Shown here: positions 25,622 through 33,355 of the stretch, one piece after another
Position numbering within the stretch: position 1 is the first letter of the stretch
Layout: every line of letters starts with the position of its first letter
NCBI RefSeq assembly: GCF_014204545.1
Contig: NZ_JACHLJ010000001.1
Span: 1,488,001-1,552,000, forward strand
Source: Brevundimonas vesicularis
GTDB lineage: Bacteria > Pseudomonadota > Alphaproteobacteria > Caulobacterales > Caulobacteraceae
Reading direction: 5' to 3'
DNA: 64,000 nt
Made by a program: the position numbers and the translations under genes
The notes under the pieces: model-generated
What the model was told of the DNA's origin: nothing
Databases searched by the model: none
What the model saw: only the letters and a program-made list of their open reading frames with translations

Positions 25622-26290
25622 ATGAAGACCCTGCTGATCGCCGCCGTCATCACGGCCGCCCTGCCCGCCACCTCGGCCTTGGCGCAGGCTGACGGCCGGT
25701 TCGCCGTCGGCGCTCAGGTCGGCACGCCGGGCGCCGGCCTTCAGGCCCAGTTCGCGCTCAGCCCGGTCGTGGTGCTGCGCGGCGGTTATGACGTGCTCAA
25801 ATGGGATCGGGACCAGACCTACAAGGGCATCGATTACGACGCCAACATCGACTTCAAGTCGCCGGGCGCTTTTGTGGACCTGCATCCGTTCCGCAACGGC
25901 TTTCTGATCTCGGGCGGGGCCTATTTCGGCGATCGCAAGGTCGATCTGGACGCCACACCCACCGGAAGCGTTAATGTCGGCGGGGCGACCTTCACTCCGG
26001 CCCAGGTCGGAACCTTGACCGGCCGCATCGACCTGGAGAGCACCGCGCCCTTCGTCGGCCTAGGCTATGACAACACCTTTACGCGCGGCGGAAGGCTCGG
26101 CTTCCGCATTCTGGCCGGCGCGGCCTTTGGCGATGCGCCGCAAGTGAACCTGGACGCCCGCGGCGGGACGTTGTCGAACGATCCCACCTTCCGCTTGCGT
26201 CTGGACCAGGAAGAGCGTGAAATTCAGGCCGAGGCAGACGATTATAAGGTCCTGCCGGTGCTTCAGGCGGGCCTCAACTTCAAGTTCTGA
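25622..26290 (+). CDS. Outer-membrane beta-barrel protein, function unknown
   Basis: 222 aa with a signal peptide (MKTLLIAAVITAALPATSALAQA). The mature part alternates hydrophobic and polar residues in short strands, with turns rich in Gly and Asp (GVGAQVGTPGAGLQAQF-like start, APFVGLGYDN) and ends in NFKF, the aromatic C-terminus recognised by the BAM complex. Pattern VVLRGGYDVLKWDRD...PGAFVDLHPFRNGF is common in alphaproteobacterial small porin-like or OmpW-like proteins. No specific substrate can be given. It is 61 nt after dusA and is not obviously cotranscribed. Confidence 0.75.
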   Translation: MKTLLIAAVITAALPATSALAQADGRFAVGAQVGTPGAGLQAQFALSPVVVLRGGYDVLKWDRDQTYKGIDYDANIDFKSPGAFVDLHPFRNGFLISGGAYFGDRKVDLDATPTGSVNVGGATFTPAQVGTLTGRIDLESTAPFVGLGYDNTFTRGGRLGFRILAGAAFGDAPQVNLDARGGTLSNDPTFRLRLDQEEREIQAEADDYKVLPVLQAGLNFKF

Positions 26291-26475
26291 CGCCGGGGGC
26301 GTCGTCCCTAGGCGCGAAGGCTGGGGATAAATAGGTTATGCAAAACAAGTCGTTAACCTAGAAACAAATCGTAACGGACGGCGCCAAGGCGGGTTTCGCC
26401 ACTTTCTCGCCACAGGTTAACGCGACAAGGCCAGCGCCGGCGGCGTTGGGAGCCGGTGTCTCCTGAGCGAAACTC

Positions 26476-27033
26476 ATGATCGGCGCCTCCGCTGCTATCG
26501 CCATGCTTTGGGCTGCCGTATCGTCTGTGACGAGCGGGCCTGTCCCCTACAATGACGTCGTAGCGGCGGATCAAGTCAGGACTGAAACCCCTGCCGCCGT
26601 CGTCGGTTCCGATGAAGTCGAGACCGCTCTGAACGCCGAACAGGCCGAGCTGATGGCCTCCGATCCCGACTGGCGCGCGTCGGCGCGCCTCTATCACGCA
26701 GGTGGCGGCGGCGCGACGGGCAACGATTCGCTGGGTTGCCGTCCGATCGCCATGCGCACCGTCGCGGTCGATCCACGCGTGATCCCGCGCCGCACCAAGC
26801 TGTTCATCCGCGAAACGGTCGGCATGCGCCTGGCCGACGGTTCGATCCACGACGGCTACTGGTACGCCTCGGACACCGGCGGCGCGATCAGGGGCCAGAA
26901 GATCGACCTCTATACCGGCAACGGTCGCGGCTCGATGAACCAGGCGCAGCGCCTGAACATGCGCACCCTGACGATCGTGGACGCCGGCGACTTCGACGGT
27001 TGCCCCCCGGCTTGGACCACCGCTTCCAACTGA
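26476..27033 (+). CDS. Secreted 3D-domain (MltA C-terminal-like) protein
   Basis: 185 aa. An in-frame stop lies four codons upstream, so the ATG at 26476 is the first possible start. A hydrophobic N-terminal segment (MIGASAAIAMLWAAVSSV) is a signal peptide or anchor. Residues about 90-165 form a 3D domain: VAVDPRVIPRRTKLFI, YWYASDTGGAIRGQKIDLYTG, with the three conserved Asp residues of the double-psi beta-barrel also found at the end of lytic transglycosylase MltA. Such domains are linked to peptidoglycan cleavage or binding. It is a single gene, closed by the strong terminator at 27049-27085. Confidence 0.85.
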   Translation: MIGASAAIAMLWAAVSSVTSGPVPYNDVVAADQVRTETPAAVVGSDEVETALNAEQAELMASDPDWRASARLYHAGGGGATGNDSLGCRPIAMRTVAVDPRVIPRRTKLFIRETVGMRLADGSIHDGYWYASDTGGAIRGQKIDLYTGNGRGSMNQAQRLNMRTLTIVDAGDFDGCPPAWTTASN

Positions 27034-27048
27034 TCAGACCGATCATGA

Positions 27049-27085
27049 AAAACGCCGGCTGACCGCGAAGGTCAGCCGGCGTTTT
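27049..27085. terminator. Strong bidirectional rho-independent terminator
   Basis: A perfect 16-bp stem (27049-27064 with 27070-27085) with a 5-nt loop GCGAA. The stem begins AAAA and ends TTTT, so U-runs exist in both directions. It separates the convergent 3D-domain gene and the duplicated-domain gene. Confidence 0.92.
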
Positions 27086-27107
27086 CGTGTCTGAAGCCTT
27101 GCGCCGA

Positions 27108-27998
27108 TCAGTCCAGTTCGGACACTTCCAGCGTCGACTGCACCATCGAGCCGTTATAGGTGCCGACCCAGATGTCGTATCGGCCGCTCTGCGGATTGGT
27201 GATCGTCACCTTCGGATCGACGCCGCCCGCGCCGTCGTCGTCGCAGTAGAAGCGGCCGTTGGGCGTATTGATCAGCAGGGTCGTGTCTTCCGATGCGCGT
27301 ACGCGGAACGTCAGATCGGCGTCGCCCGGCTCGAAGAAGATCTGGATATCGGGGGCCGAGCTGACCGAACCTTCGCAGCCCGACTTGGCGGCCGAGGCGG
27401 GCGAGGAACCGCCGGCCAGGATCGACTTGGTCCAGGGGTCGGGCGTGAAGCCGCCGCGCAGATTGGCCGTGCCGTAGTTGGGCTCCAGGTCGATGTTGGG
27501 CGCCGCGCCCGCCGTCGTGTCGGTGCCGCCCAGTTCGCTGATCTGCAGCGTCGACTGGACCATGTTGTCGTTATAGGTGCCCAGCCAAATGTCGTAGCGG
27601 CCGCTCTCGGGATTGGAGATGGTCACCATCGGGTCCAGGTCGCCGCCGCTGTCGTCGTCGCAATACCAGCGGCCGCCGGGGCTGTTGACCAGCAGCGTTG
27701 TGTCCTCGCTAGCGACCGCCTTGATGGTCAGGTCCAGATCGCCGGCTTCAAAGTTCAGTTGCAGGTCGGGCGCGGCGCTGACCTTACCCTCGCAGCCCGA
27801 CTGCGCGGCCGAGGCGGCGATCGAACCGCCCGCCAGGATCGACTTGGTCCAGGGATCGGGTGTGAAGCCGGTCTCCAGCCGCACCGAGCCGTAGTTGGGG
27901 TCCAGGGTGAAGTCGGGCTTGGCCCCGCTCTTCTGGGCCAGGCTGACGCCAGGGGCGAGCAGCACGGACGCAGCGGCGATGACAGCGATGGATCTCAT
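27108..27998 (-). CDS. Secreted protein with two tandem PPC-like beta-sandwich domains
   Basis: 296 aa from the ATG at 27996-27998, supported by GGAGGGAGCAAC directly upstream and by the signal peptide MRSIAVIAAASVLLAPGVSLAQ. The mature protein is two copies of an approximately 125-residue unit, each with FTPDPWTKSILAGG, a C-E-G motif, SEDTTLL(V/I)N(S/T)P, (R)(W/F)YCDDD, and SGRYDIWVGTY near the end. The Y-C-D-D-D and S-G-R-Y-D-I-W pattern resembles bacterial pre-peptidase C-terminal beta-sandwiches; two Cys per unit probably form a disulfide. No catalytic domain is attached. Likely periplasmic or secreted ligand-binding protein. Confidence 0.75.
   Translation of the reverse strand: MRSIAVIAAASVLLAPGVSLAQKSGAKPDFTLDPNYGSVRLETGFTPDPWTKSILAGGSIAASAAQSGCEGKVSAAPDLQLNFEAGDLDLTIKAVASEDTTLLVNSPGGRWYCDDDSGGDLDPMVTISNPESGRYDIWLGTYNDNMVQSTLQISELGGTDTTAGAAPNIDLEPNYGTANLRGGFTPDPWTKSILAGGSSPASAAKSGCEGSVSSAPDIQIFFEPGDADLTFRVRASEDTTLLINTPNGRFYCDDDGAGGVDPKVTITNPQSGRYDIWVGTYNGSMVQSTLEVSELD
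27118..27920 (-). repeat. Tandem intragenic duplication (two ~370-nt units)
   Basis: Units at about 27118-27485 and 27535-27905 encode the two domains of the secreted protein. Stretches such as the one around 27421-27453 and 27839-27871 are nearly identical at the DNA level, so the duplication is either recent or maintained by gene conversion. Confidence 0.75.
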
Positions 27999-28081
27999 GT
28001 TGCTCCCTCCAGCAGCAGCGGCGCCATGCCGCAGGCGGAGGTTAATCCGTTTCGCCGAACCGTGCAGCTTGAAATGCGGTC

Positions 28082-28405
28082 TCAGAAGCGGCGCTTGCCT
28101 GTCACCGTCTCGAAGAACAGACGAAAGTCGCCCATGAGGCTCCACAGCGGATATTTAAACGTCGCGGGCCGGTTCTTTTCGAAGAAGAAATGCCCGACCC
28201 AGGCGAAGCCGTAGCCCAGCACCGGCATGGCCAGCAGCCACCAGGCGTTCCGCGTCGCCACGAAGGCGACGAAGGCCGAGATCACCAGGAAGGTGCCGAC
28301 GACGTGGATACGCCGACACGTCCGGTTGGAATGCTCGTGGATGTAATAGGGATAGAAGGCCTCGAAGGAGGCGTAACGGCCCTCAGGTGCGGACGGCGTG
28401 CTCAT
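28082..28405 (-). CDS. DUF962/Mpo1-like membrane protein
   Basis: 107 aa. Carries the family signature FYPYYIHEHSNRTCRRIHVVGT at the N-terminus and GYGFAWVGHFFFEKNRPATF near residue 75, with two or three membrane segments between (about 33-50, 53-70). The conserved His residues and N-R-P-A-T-F box match the DUF962 family; yeast Mpo1 is an Fe(II) dioxygenase in long-chain base degradation, but bacterial members are not characterised. It starts 48 nt after the helicase stop and its start codon abuts a perfect hairpin. Confidence 0.88.
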   Translation of the reverse strand: MSTPSAPEGRYASFEAFYPYYIHEHSNRTCRRIHVVGTFLVISAFVAFVATRNAWWLLAMPVLGYGFAWVGHFFFEKNRPATFKYPLWSLMGDFRLFFETVTGKRRF

Positions 28406-28429
28406 GGGCGGAGGGTGCGCCTCCGCCCA
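28405..28429 (-). promoter_or_regulatory. Hairpin enclosing the SD of the DUF962 gene
   Basis: On the minus strand a perfect 10-bp stem (28429-28420 with 28414-28405, loop of 5) ends exactly at the first base of the DUF962 start codon. Its 5' arm holds the only GGAGG upstream of that start. It may be an internal terminator after the helicase gene or a fold that limits translation of the DUF962 gene. Confidence 0.5.
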
Positions 28430-28452
28430 CGATCAGGCAAGTGCCCGCAAGA

Positions 28453-30351
28453 TCAGCCCTTGGGCTTGCCCTTGAAGCCGTCCTTCTTGAAGCCCGGCTT
28501 GGCCTTGAAGGGCTTCTTGGCATAGGGCTTGTCGCCCGAGGCGTTCGAGCGCGGGTTGGCGCCGCCGTCGTTCTTCGGCGCCCAGGGCTTCTTCTTGAAC
28601 GGCGGGCGGGCGTCGCCCTCGCCGCCGTCGGCGCGCTTGTAGGGCGTTTTCTTGAAGGGACGATCGCCGTCTTCGCGCGGCTTGCCGGCGAAGCGGCTGG
28701 CCTTCATCGAGCCCGGCGTCGGGGCTTCCGACGGGGTGATCTTCACCTCGTCCTTGGAGGCGGCGACGGCTTCGCGGAAAGCCTTCTCGTGGGTCTTGGC
28801 GACCTCGAAACGGGTCTCTTCAGGGAAGGTGCGGATGGCGCCGATCTGCGGCTTGGAAATGCCGCCGATGCGGCAGATCAGCGGGATCAGCCATTTGGGG
28901 TCGGCGTTCTTGTTGCGGCCCACGTCCAGACGGAACCAGACCACGTCGTCAGCGCCCAGACGCTCGCCTGGCCAGGGTTGGGCCGCCGTGCCGTCATCGT
29001 TGCGGACCATGCGATCGCGCTTGGCCGGACCGCGATCCGAACCGGGATCGGACAGTTCTTCCGGCGCCGGCTGTTCCTTGCGCAGCAGACGCACCAGGGC
29101 GGCGGCGATCTCGTCGGGCGTACGCTCGGCGATCATCCGCTTGGCGACGACCATATCCTCGTCGGAGACGTCAGCCTCGAAGAACTCGGGCGACAGCAGA
29201 CGGCCTTCGTCGGCCTTGCGGATTTCATCGAAGGTCGGGGCGCCGGTCCAGACAGCGTCGATGCCGGCCTCGTCCATCAGCCGCTCAGCCTTGCGACGGC
29301 GCGAATGCGGGACCAGCATGACCGAGATGCCCTTCTTGCCCGCCCGGCCCGTCCGGCCCGAACGGTGCAGCAGGCCGGCGCGGTTCATCGGCAGTTCGGC
29401 GTGGATGACCAGACCCAGGTCCGGCAGGTCCAGACCGCGCGCGGCGACGTCGGTGGCGACGCAGACGCGGGCGCGGCCGTCACGCAGCGACTGAAGCGCG
29501 TCGGTCCGCTCGCGCTGACCCATTTCGCCCGACAGACTGACGGAAGAGAAGCCGCGCTCCAGCAGCGACGACTGCAGGTGACGCACGCTGTCGCGGGTCG
29601 AGCAGAAGACCATGGCGCGCGGCGCCTCGAACCAGCGCAGGGTGTTGACCACAGCGTGCTCGATCTCATTGGGCGCAATGCGATAGGCGCGGTATTCGAT
29701 GTCGGCGTGTTGGCGCGTCTTGTCGGTCGCGTCGATGCGGACCGCGTCCTTCTGATAGCGTTTGGCCAGGGTGGCGATGTCGCGCGCAATGGTCGCCGAG
29801 AACAGCAGGGTGCGGCGTTCGGCCGGCGCCTGGTCCAGGATGTGCTCCAGGTCCTCGCGGAAGCCCATGTCCAGCATCTCGTCGGCCTCATCGAGGACGG
29901 CGACCTTCAACTCGGACAGGTCCAGGTTGCCCCGGTCGATGTGGTCCTTCAGGCGGCCGGGCGTGCCGACGACGATGTGGACGCCGAAGCCCAGCGCGCG
30001 GGCTTCACGGCGCGCATCCATGCCGCCGACGCAGGTGGCGATCTTGGCGCCGGCATCGGCGTACAGCCACTGCAGCTCGGCCGCGACCTGCATGGCCAGT
30101 TCCCGCGTCGGCGCGATGGCCAGGCACAGCGGCGCGCCGCCGGGGCCGAAGATCGGCTTGTCGCCCAGCAGGGTCGGCGCGGCGGCCAGACCAAAGGCCA
30201 CGGTCTTGCCCGAACCCGTCTGGGCCGAGACCAGCAGGTCGCGATCCGCATGCTCCGCCTCCAGCACGGCGGCCTGAACCGGCGTGGGTTCGGCATAGCC
30301 CTTGTTGATCAGGGCGCGGTCGAGCGCAGGATGGACGGCGGGAAAGGGCAT
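28453..30351 (-). CDS. DEAD-box RNA helicase with DbpA-like C-terminal domain and basic tail
   Basis: 632 aa from the ATG at 30349-30351; a TTG five codons earlier is less likely. RecA-like domain 1 has the Q motif (YAEPTPVQ), Walker A AQTGSGKT, PTRELAMQ, VLDEADEMLDMGF and SAT; domain 2 has ARGLDLPDLG and HRSGRTGRAGKKG. From about residue 470 a DbpA-type RNA-binding domain (VWFRLDVGRNKNADPKWLIP, ISKPQIGAIRTF) follows, then a Lys/Gly/Pro-rich tail to the end. The architecture is that of CsdA/DeaD-like helicases acting in ribosome assembly and RNA turnover at low temperature. It is followed by the DUF962 gene on the same strand. Confidence 0.93.
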   Translation of the reverse strand: MPFPAVHPALDRALINKGYAEPTPVQAAVLEAEHADRDLLVSAQTGSGKTVAFGLAAAPTLLGDKPIFGPGGAPLCLAIAPTRELAMQVAAELQWLYADAGAKIATCVGGMDARREARALGFGVHIVVGTPGRLKDHIDRGNLDLSELKVAVLDEADEMLDMGFREDLEHILDQAPAERRTLLFSATIARDIATLAKRYQKDAVRIDATDKTRQHADIEYRAYRIAPNEIEHAVVNTLRWFEAPRAMVFCSTRDSVRHLQSSLLERGFSSVSLSGEMGQRERTDALQSLRDGRARVCVATDVAARGLDLPDLGLVIHAELPMNRAGLLHRSGRTGRAGKKGISVMLVPHSRRRKAERLMDEAGIDAVWTGAPTFDEIRKADEGRLLSPEFFEADVSDEDMVVAKRMIAERTPDEIAAALVRLLRKEQPAPEELSDPGSDRGPAKRDRMVRNDDGTAAQPWPGERLGADDVVWFRLDVGRNKNADPKWLIPLICRIGGISKPQIGAIRTFPEETRFEVAKTHEKAFREAVAASKDEVKITPSEAPTPGSMKASRFAGKPREDGDRPFKKTPYKRADGGEGDARPPFKKKPWAPKNDGGANPRSNASGDKPYAKKPFKAKPGFKKDGFKGKPKG

Positions 30352-30557
30352 GGAAAACCTGGGCAAACGGACAAGGGCGGCCGCCGAAACGACCGCGCCC
30401 GGCCGAGGTCAGACCTCAGGCCGGGCGAATGATGGCGCTCTATACATCAATAAGGGCGCAAGCGGGGCGGAAAACGCCGTTCACCCTGTTCCTTCAGGCG
30501 ACGTTGACCTGAAAGACGCAGTCTGGCGAGCGAACCCACCGCGTCCGGAGCTTCGCC

Positions 30558-30767
30558 ATGCAAGCGCTTTCTATCGCCGCCGCCGGAATGACGACCGCGC
30601 AGAACCGGTTCGACAACAGCGCGCGCCGCACCGCGACCGCGCCGCTGGACAATCTCGCCGAGGAAACGGTGGAGCGGATCCAGGCCAAGACCGCCTTCAG
30701 CGCCAACGCCGCCGTTTTGCGCACCGCCGACGACATGACCGGGACGCTGCTGGACATGCTGGCCTGA
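30558..30767 (+). CDS. Miniature flagellar rod/hook-like protein (N- and C-terminal segments only)
   Basis: 69 aa, GGAG eight bases before the ATG. Residues 1-22 (MQALSIAAAGMTTAQNRFDN) match the first helix of FlgC/FlgE/FlgG-type axial proteins (usually S-A-x-G-L-x-A-x-x-x-R-L-D). Residues 31-69 (LDNLAEETVERIQAKTAFSA ... LLDMLA) match their C-terminal helix, usually N-L-A-E-E-M-x-x-L-I-x-A-x-x-x-F-x-A-N. The whole central domain of normal rod and hook proteins is absent. It lies alone, convergent with the HxlR gene. It could be an assembly cap, adaptor or decoy for axial proteins; function unknown. Confidence 0.7.
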   Translation: MQALSIAAAGMTTAQNRFDNSARRTATAPLDNLAEETVERIQAKTAFSANAAVLRTADDMTGTLLDMLA

Positions 30768-30771
30768 AGCC

Positions 30772-31455
30772 TCAGACCGGCGCCTTCTCGGGCAGGTTGA
30801 AGAAGCTCGCAAAGCGGTCGAACACCGCCCGGTCGCCGGTCAGGGTCATCAGGCCGTCAGCCTCAAACGCGGCGAGCGGAACCTTGCCGTAGACGCACGC
30901 GGCGACCAGCGGCGGTTGGGTCGTCACGACGACGTGGGCGGCGTCCGTGTGGCCGCGGCGGGTCGTGATCGTCCCGTTTTCGATCTGAACGACGAAGGGT
31001 TCGTCGCCAAAGACGAAGCCTACGGTCATCGCGGCGTCCCCGGCCAGGGCCGCATCGAACATGGTCTCGAAAGACTGCATGATCGACACCGCGCTGATCG
31101 GCAGGGTCGGGTCATGGCGGGGCGAGCGCGCCGCCCAGCCGCCCAGCACCATGAAGACCGGCTTTATCTCGTATCCCCACGGCGTCAGCTCATAGACCTG
31201 GACCGAGGCGGGCGGCGGAAGTTTGCGGCGGGTCACGATGCCCGAAACCTCCAGCCCCTCCAGCCGTTGGGTCAGCACGTTGGCGGAAATGCCGTGCAGA
31301 TCCTTTCTCAGATCACCGAACCGACGCGGCCCCATCATCAGTTCGCGGATCACCAGCAGGGCCCAGCGCTCGCCAATCAGGTCCAGTCCGTGCGCGGCGC
31401 CGCAGGCGTCGTGATATCGGCGACCAGCCCTGTAGGTTATCTTTTCTAACTTCAT
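30772..31455 (-). CDS. HxlR-family transcriptional regulator with C-terminal ligand domain
   Basis: 227 aa. Winged-helix HxlR domain, residues about 15-110, with CGAAHGLDLIGERWALLVIR, ELMMGPRRFGDLR and ISANVLTQRLEGLE. The C-terminal 100 residues (FVFGDEPFVVQIENG...AACVYGKVPLAAFEADGLM) resemble an SCP2-like sterol-carrier fold, a known HxlR extension that may bind a small hydrophobic ligand. It is transcribed divergently from the VOC gene across 58 nt containing a small palindrome, so autoregulation and control of the four-gene cluster are likely. Confidence 0.88.
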   Translation of the reverse strand: MKLEKITYRAGRRYHDACGAAHGLDLIGERWALLVIRELMMGPRRFGDLRKDLHGISANVLTQRLEGLEVSGIVTRRKLPPPASVQVYELTPWGYEIKPVFMVLGGWAARSPRHDPTLPISAVSIMQSFETMFDAALAGDAAMTVGFVFGDEPFVVQIENGTITTRRGHTDAAHVVVTTQPPLVAACVYGKVPLAAFEADGLMTLTGDRAVFDRFASFFNLPEKAPV

Positions 31456-31465
31456 AGTTGACTAT
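31454..31465. promoter_or_regulatory. Palindrome at the HxlR/VOC divergent promoter
   Basis: ATAGT-TG-ACTAT overlaps the HxlR start codon and lies 48 nt before the VOC start. It is AT-rich against a GC-rich background and sits in the only divergent spacer of this cluster, so it is a candidate HxlR operator. Confidence 0.35.
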
Positions 31466-31513
31466 CGTAATCATCGGGGTCAGGTTTCGCAAATAACAAG
31501 GAGAGGAAACGCC

Positions 31514-31957
31514 GTGGCTCAGCTGATTTTCATCAACCTGCCGGTCGCCGACCTGCCCCGATCCATCGCCTTCTATGAGGCCGTCGGCGCGACCAGGAAC
31601 CCGATGTTCAGCGACGACACGGCCGCCTGCATGGTGGTGTCGGACGTGATCCACGTCATGCTGCTGACCCACGACAAGTGGCGCACCTTTACCAATCGGG
31701 CGATCCCCGACGCCCATGCCTCGGCCCAGGTTCTGCTGTGCCTGTCCCAAGAGAGCCGCGAGGCGGTCGACGCCGTCGTGGCCCAAGCGGGGGCCGCCGG
31801 CGGCAAGATCGACCCCAATGCGACCCAGGACTACGGCTTCATGTACGGCCGCAGCTATGCCGATCCGGATGGACACATCTGGGAAGTCATGTGGATGGAC
31901 CCGGCCGCCGTCGCCGCCGGTCCCGAAGCCTTCGCCGCCGACGCCATGGTGTCGTGA
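31514..31957 (+). CDS. VOC/glyoxalase-fold protein
   Basis: 147 aa from a GTG at 31514, fixed by AAGGAGAGG (31498-31506) seven bases upstream. Sequence starts MAQLIFINLPVADLPRSIAF, a typical vicinal-oxygen-chelate strand-helix pair, and the second half contains YGFMYGRSYADPDGHIWEVMWMD, the usual metal/substrate strand. A single-domain VOC protein of the PhnB/glyoxalase-like type; substrate unknown. Its stop overlaps the next start (TGATG). First gene of a four-gene cluster. Confidence 0.85.
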   Translation: MAQLIFINLPVADLPRSIAFYEAVGATRNPMFSDDTAACMVVSDVIHVMLLTHDKWRTFTNRAIPDAHASAQVLLCLSQESREAVDAVVAQAGAAGGKIDPNATQDYGFMYGRSYADPDGHIWEVMWMDPAAVAAGPEAFAADAMVS

Positions 31958-32415
31958 TGGCCGACATCCGCGAACTGAGCATCAGCCGTCTGATCAAGGC
32001 CTCGCCGGAGACGGTGTGGAAGATCTACACCGAGCGCACCGGCGAGTGGTTCTGCCCTCGCCCGTGGACCACGCCGGCCGTGGATTGGGACCTGCGCGTC
32101 GGCGGTCGGGCCAATGTCGAAATGGCCTCGCCCGAGGGCGAACGGCATGCCTATTCCGGCGTGTTTCTGGAGGTGGTTCCGGGCCGCAAACTGGTCTCGA
32201 CCGGGGCCTTCACCGAGGGCTGGGTTCCGCAGGCCGGCGACATGAACTTCGTGCGCATCGACACCTTCGAGCCCGAGGCCGGTGGAACACGCTACACCGC
32301 CACCGCTCGGCATTGGGACGAACAAGCCGCCGAAACCCACAAGGCCATGGGCTTCGAACAGGGTTGGGGCGCCGTCGCCGATCAACTGGCGGCCTTGGCG
32401 GAAGGCGACGCGTGA
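31957..32415 (+). CDS. SRPBCC / AHSA1-like protein
   Basis: 152 aa. The pattern SISRLIKASPETVWKIYTE, FCPRPWTT..WDLRVGG, SGVFLEVVPGRKLV and THKAMGFEQGWGAVADQLAAL is that of AHSA1-type START-like hydrophobic-cavity proteins. Both ends overlap neighbours by one base (TGATG), so all are translationally coupled. AHSA1-like genes often sit with VOC and HxlR/ArsR genes in small stress or detoxification clusters; a specific ligand cannot be named. Confidence 0.88.
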   Translation: MADIRELSISRLIKASPETVWKIYTERTGEWFCPRPWTTPAVDWDLRVGGRANVEMASPEGERHAYSGVFLEVVPGRKLVSTGAFTEGWVPQAGDMNFVRIDTFEPEAGGTRYTATARHWDEQAAETHKAMGFEQGWGAVADQLAALAEGDA

Positions 32416-32903
32416 TGGCCGACAAGATCGTCCCCTGTCTGTGGTTCGACGGCGACGGCGACGCCGAGGCCGCGACCGCCTTCTACGTCTCCTTGTTGCC
32501 CGACAGCCGCATCACCGCCGTCAACCGTTCGCCGGTCGATACGCCGTCCGGCCCGGAAGGCTCGGTCCTGACGGTGCAGTTCGTGCTGGCGGGTCGTTCG
32601 TATCTGGCGCTGAACGGCGGACCGAACTTTCGCTTCACCGAAGCCGTCTCCTTCATGGTGATGACCGAGGATCAGGCCGAGACGGACCGGCTGTGGGACG
32701 CCCTGCTCGCCGACGGCGGCAGCGAAAACGCCTGCGGTTGGCTGAAGGACCGCTGGGGCCTGTCGTGGCAGATCACGCCCCGTCGCCTGATGGAACTGAC
32801 CACCGATCCGAACCCCGCGCGCGCCAAGGCCGCCATGCAGGCCATGATGGGCATGGCCAAGATCGACATCGCGGCGCTGGACCGCGCTGTCGCCGACGTT
32901 TGA
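32415..32903 (+). CDS. PhnB-like VOC protein
   Basis: 162 aa. Begins MADKIVPCLWFDGDGDAEAA, has VQFVLAGRSYLALNGGPNF and CGWLKDRWGLSWQITPRRL, the hallmarks of PhnB/3-demethylubiquinone-methyltransferase-like VOC proteins, followed by a helical tail (ARAKAAMQAMMGMAKIDIAAL). Starts by TGATG overlap with the AHSA1 gene and precedes the DUF1428 gene by 22 nt. Probably binds a metal or small metabolite; enzymatic role not established. Confidence 0.88.
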   Translation: MADKIVPCLWFDGDGDAEAATAFYVSLLPDSRITAVNRSPVDTPSGPEGSVLTVQFVLAGRSYLALNGGPNFRFTEAVSFMVMTEDQAETDRLWDALLADGGSENACGWLKDRWGLSWQITPRRLMELTTDPNPARAKAAMQAMMGMAKIDIAALDRAVADV

Positions 32904-32925
32904 AACCAGAAAGAGGAGACGACCG

Positions 32926-33279
32926 ATGACCTATGTGACCGGCTTTTTGACCCCCGTGAAAACCGAGGACAAGGCGCGCTACGTCAAGTCCGCCGAGGCG
33001 GCTTGGCCCCTGTTTCAGAAATACGGCGCCTTGTCGCAGGTCGAGACCTGGGGCGAGGACGTGCCGGACGGCACGCTGACCAGCTTTCCCATGGCGGTGA
33101 AGCTGCAAGAAGGCGAGGTCGTCGTCTTTTCCTGGGTCACCTGGCCCGACCGCGCCACGGCCGACGCCTGTTTCAGCAAGATGCAGGACGACCCCGACTT
33201 CGCCAATATGGACATGCCCTTCGACGGCAAGCGCATGATGTGGGGCGGGTTCGAGGTCGTCTTCGACGGCAAGGCCTGA
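32926..33279 (+). CDS. DUF1428 family protein
   Basis: 117 aa with AGGAG just upstream of the ATG. Contains WGEDVPDGTLTSFPMAVK, VVFSWVTWPDRATAD and a C-terminal MDMPFDGKRMMWGGFEV, the DUF1428 signature. The fold is a dimeric alpha/beta barrel like ABM-type proteins. It is the last gene of the HxlR-facing cluster. Function unknown; common companions are VOC and AHSA1 proteins, as here. Confidence 0.88.
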   Translation: MTYVTGFLTPVKTEDKARYVKSAEAAWPLFQKYGALSQVETWGEDVPDGTLTSFPMAVKLQEGEVVVFSWVTWPDRATADACFSKMQDDPDFANMDMPFDGKRMMWGGFEVVFDGKA

Positions 33280-33355
33280 CCCACGTCTGACATCGGGCGG
33301 CCATGCCCGAACTCAAATCCTCCCGACGCATTGTCATGGATCGAGGAGAAACGAC

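Noticed and set aside
28387-30432. Very long plus-strand open frame (681 codons) opposite the helicase
   Set aside because: It is the antisense of the DEAD-box gene, which has all helicase motifs; the product is Gly/Arg/Gln-rich with no family pattern. High GC with strong third-position bias gives such shadows.
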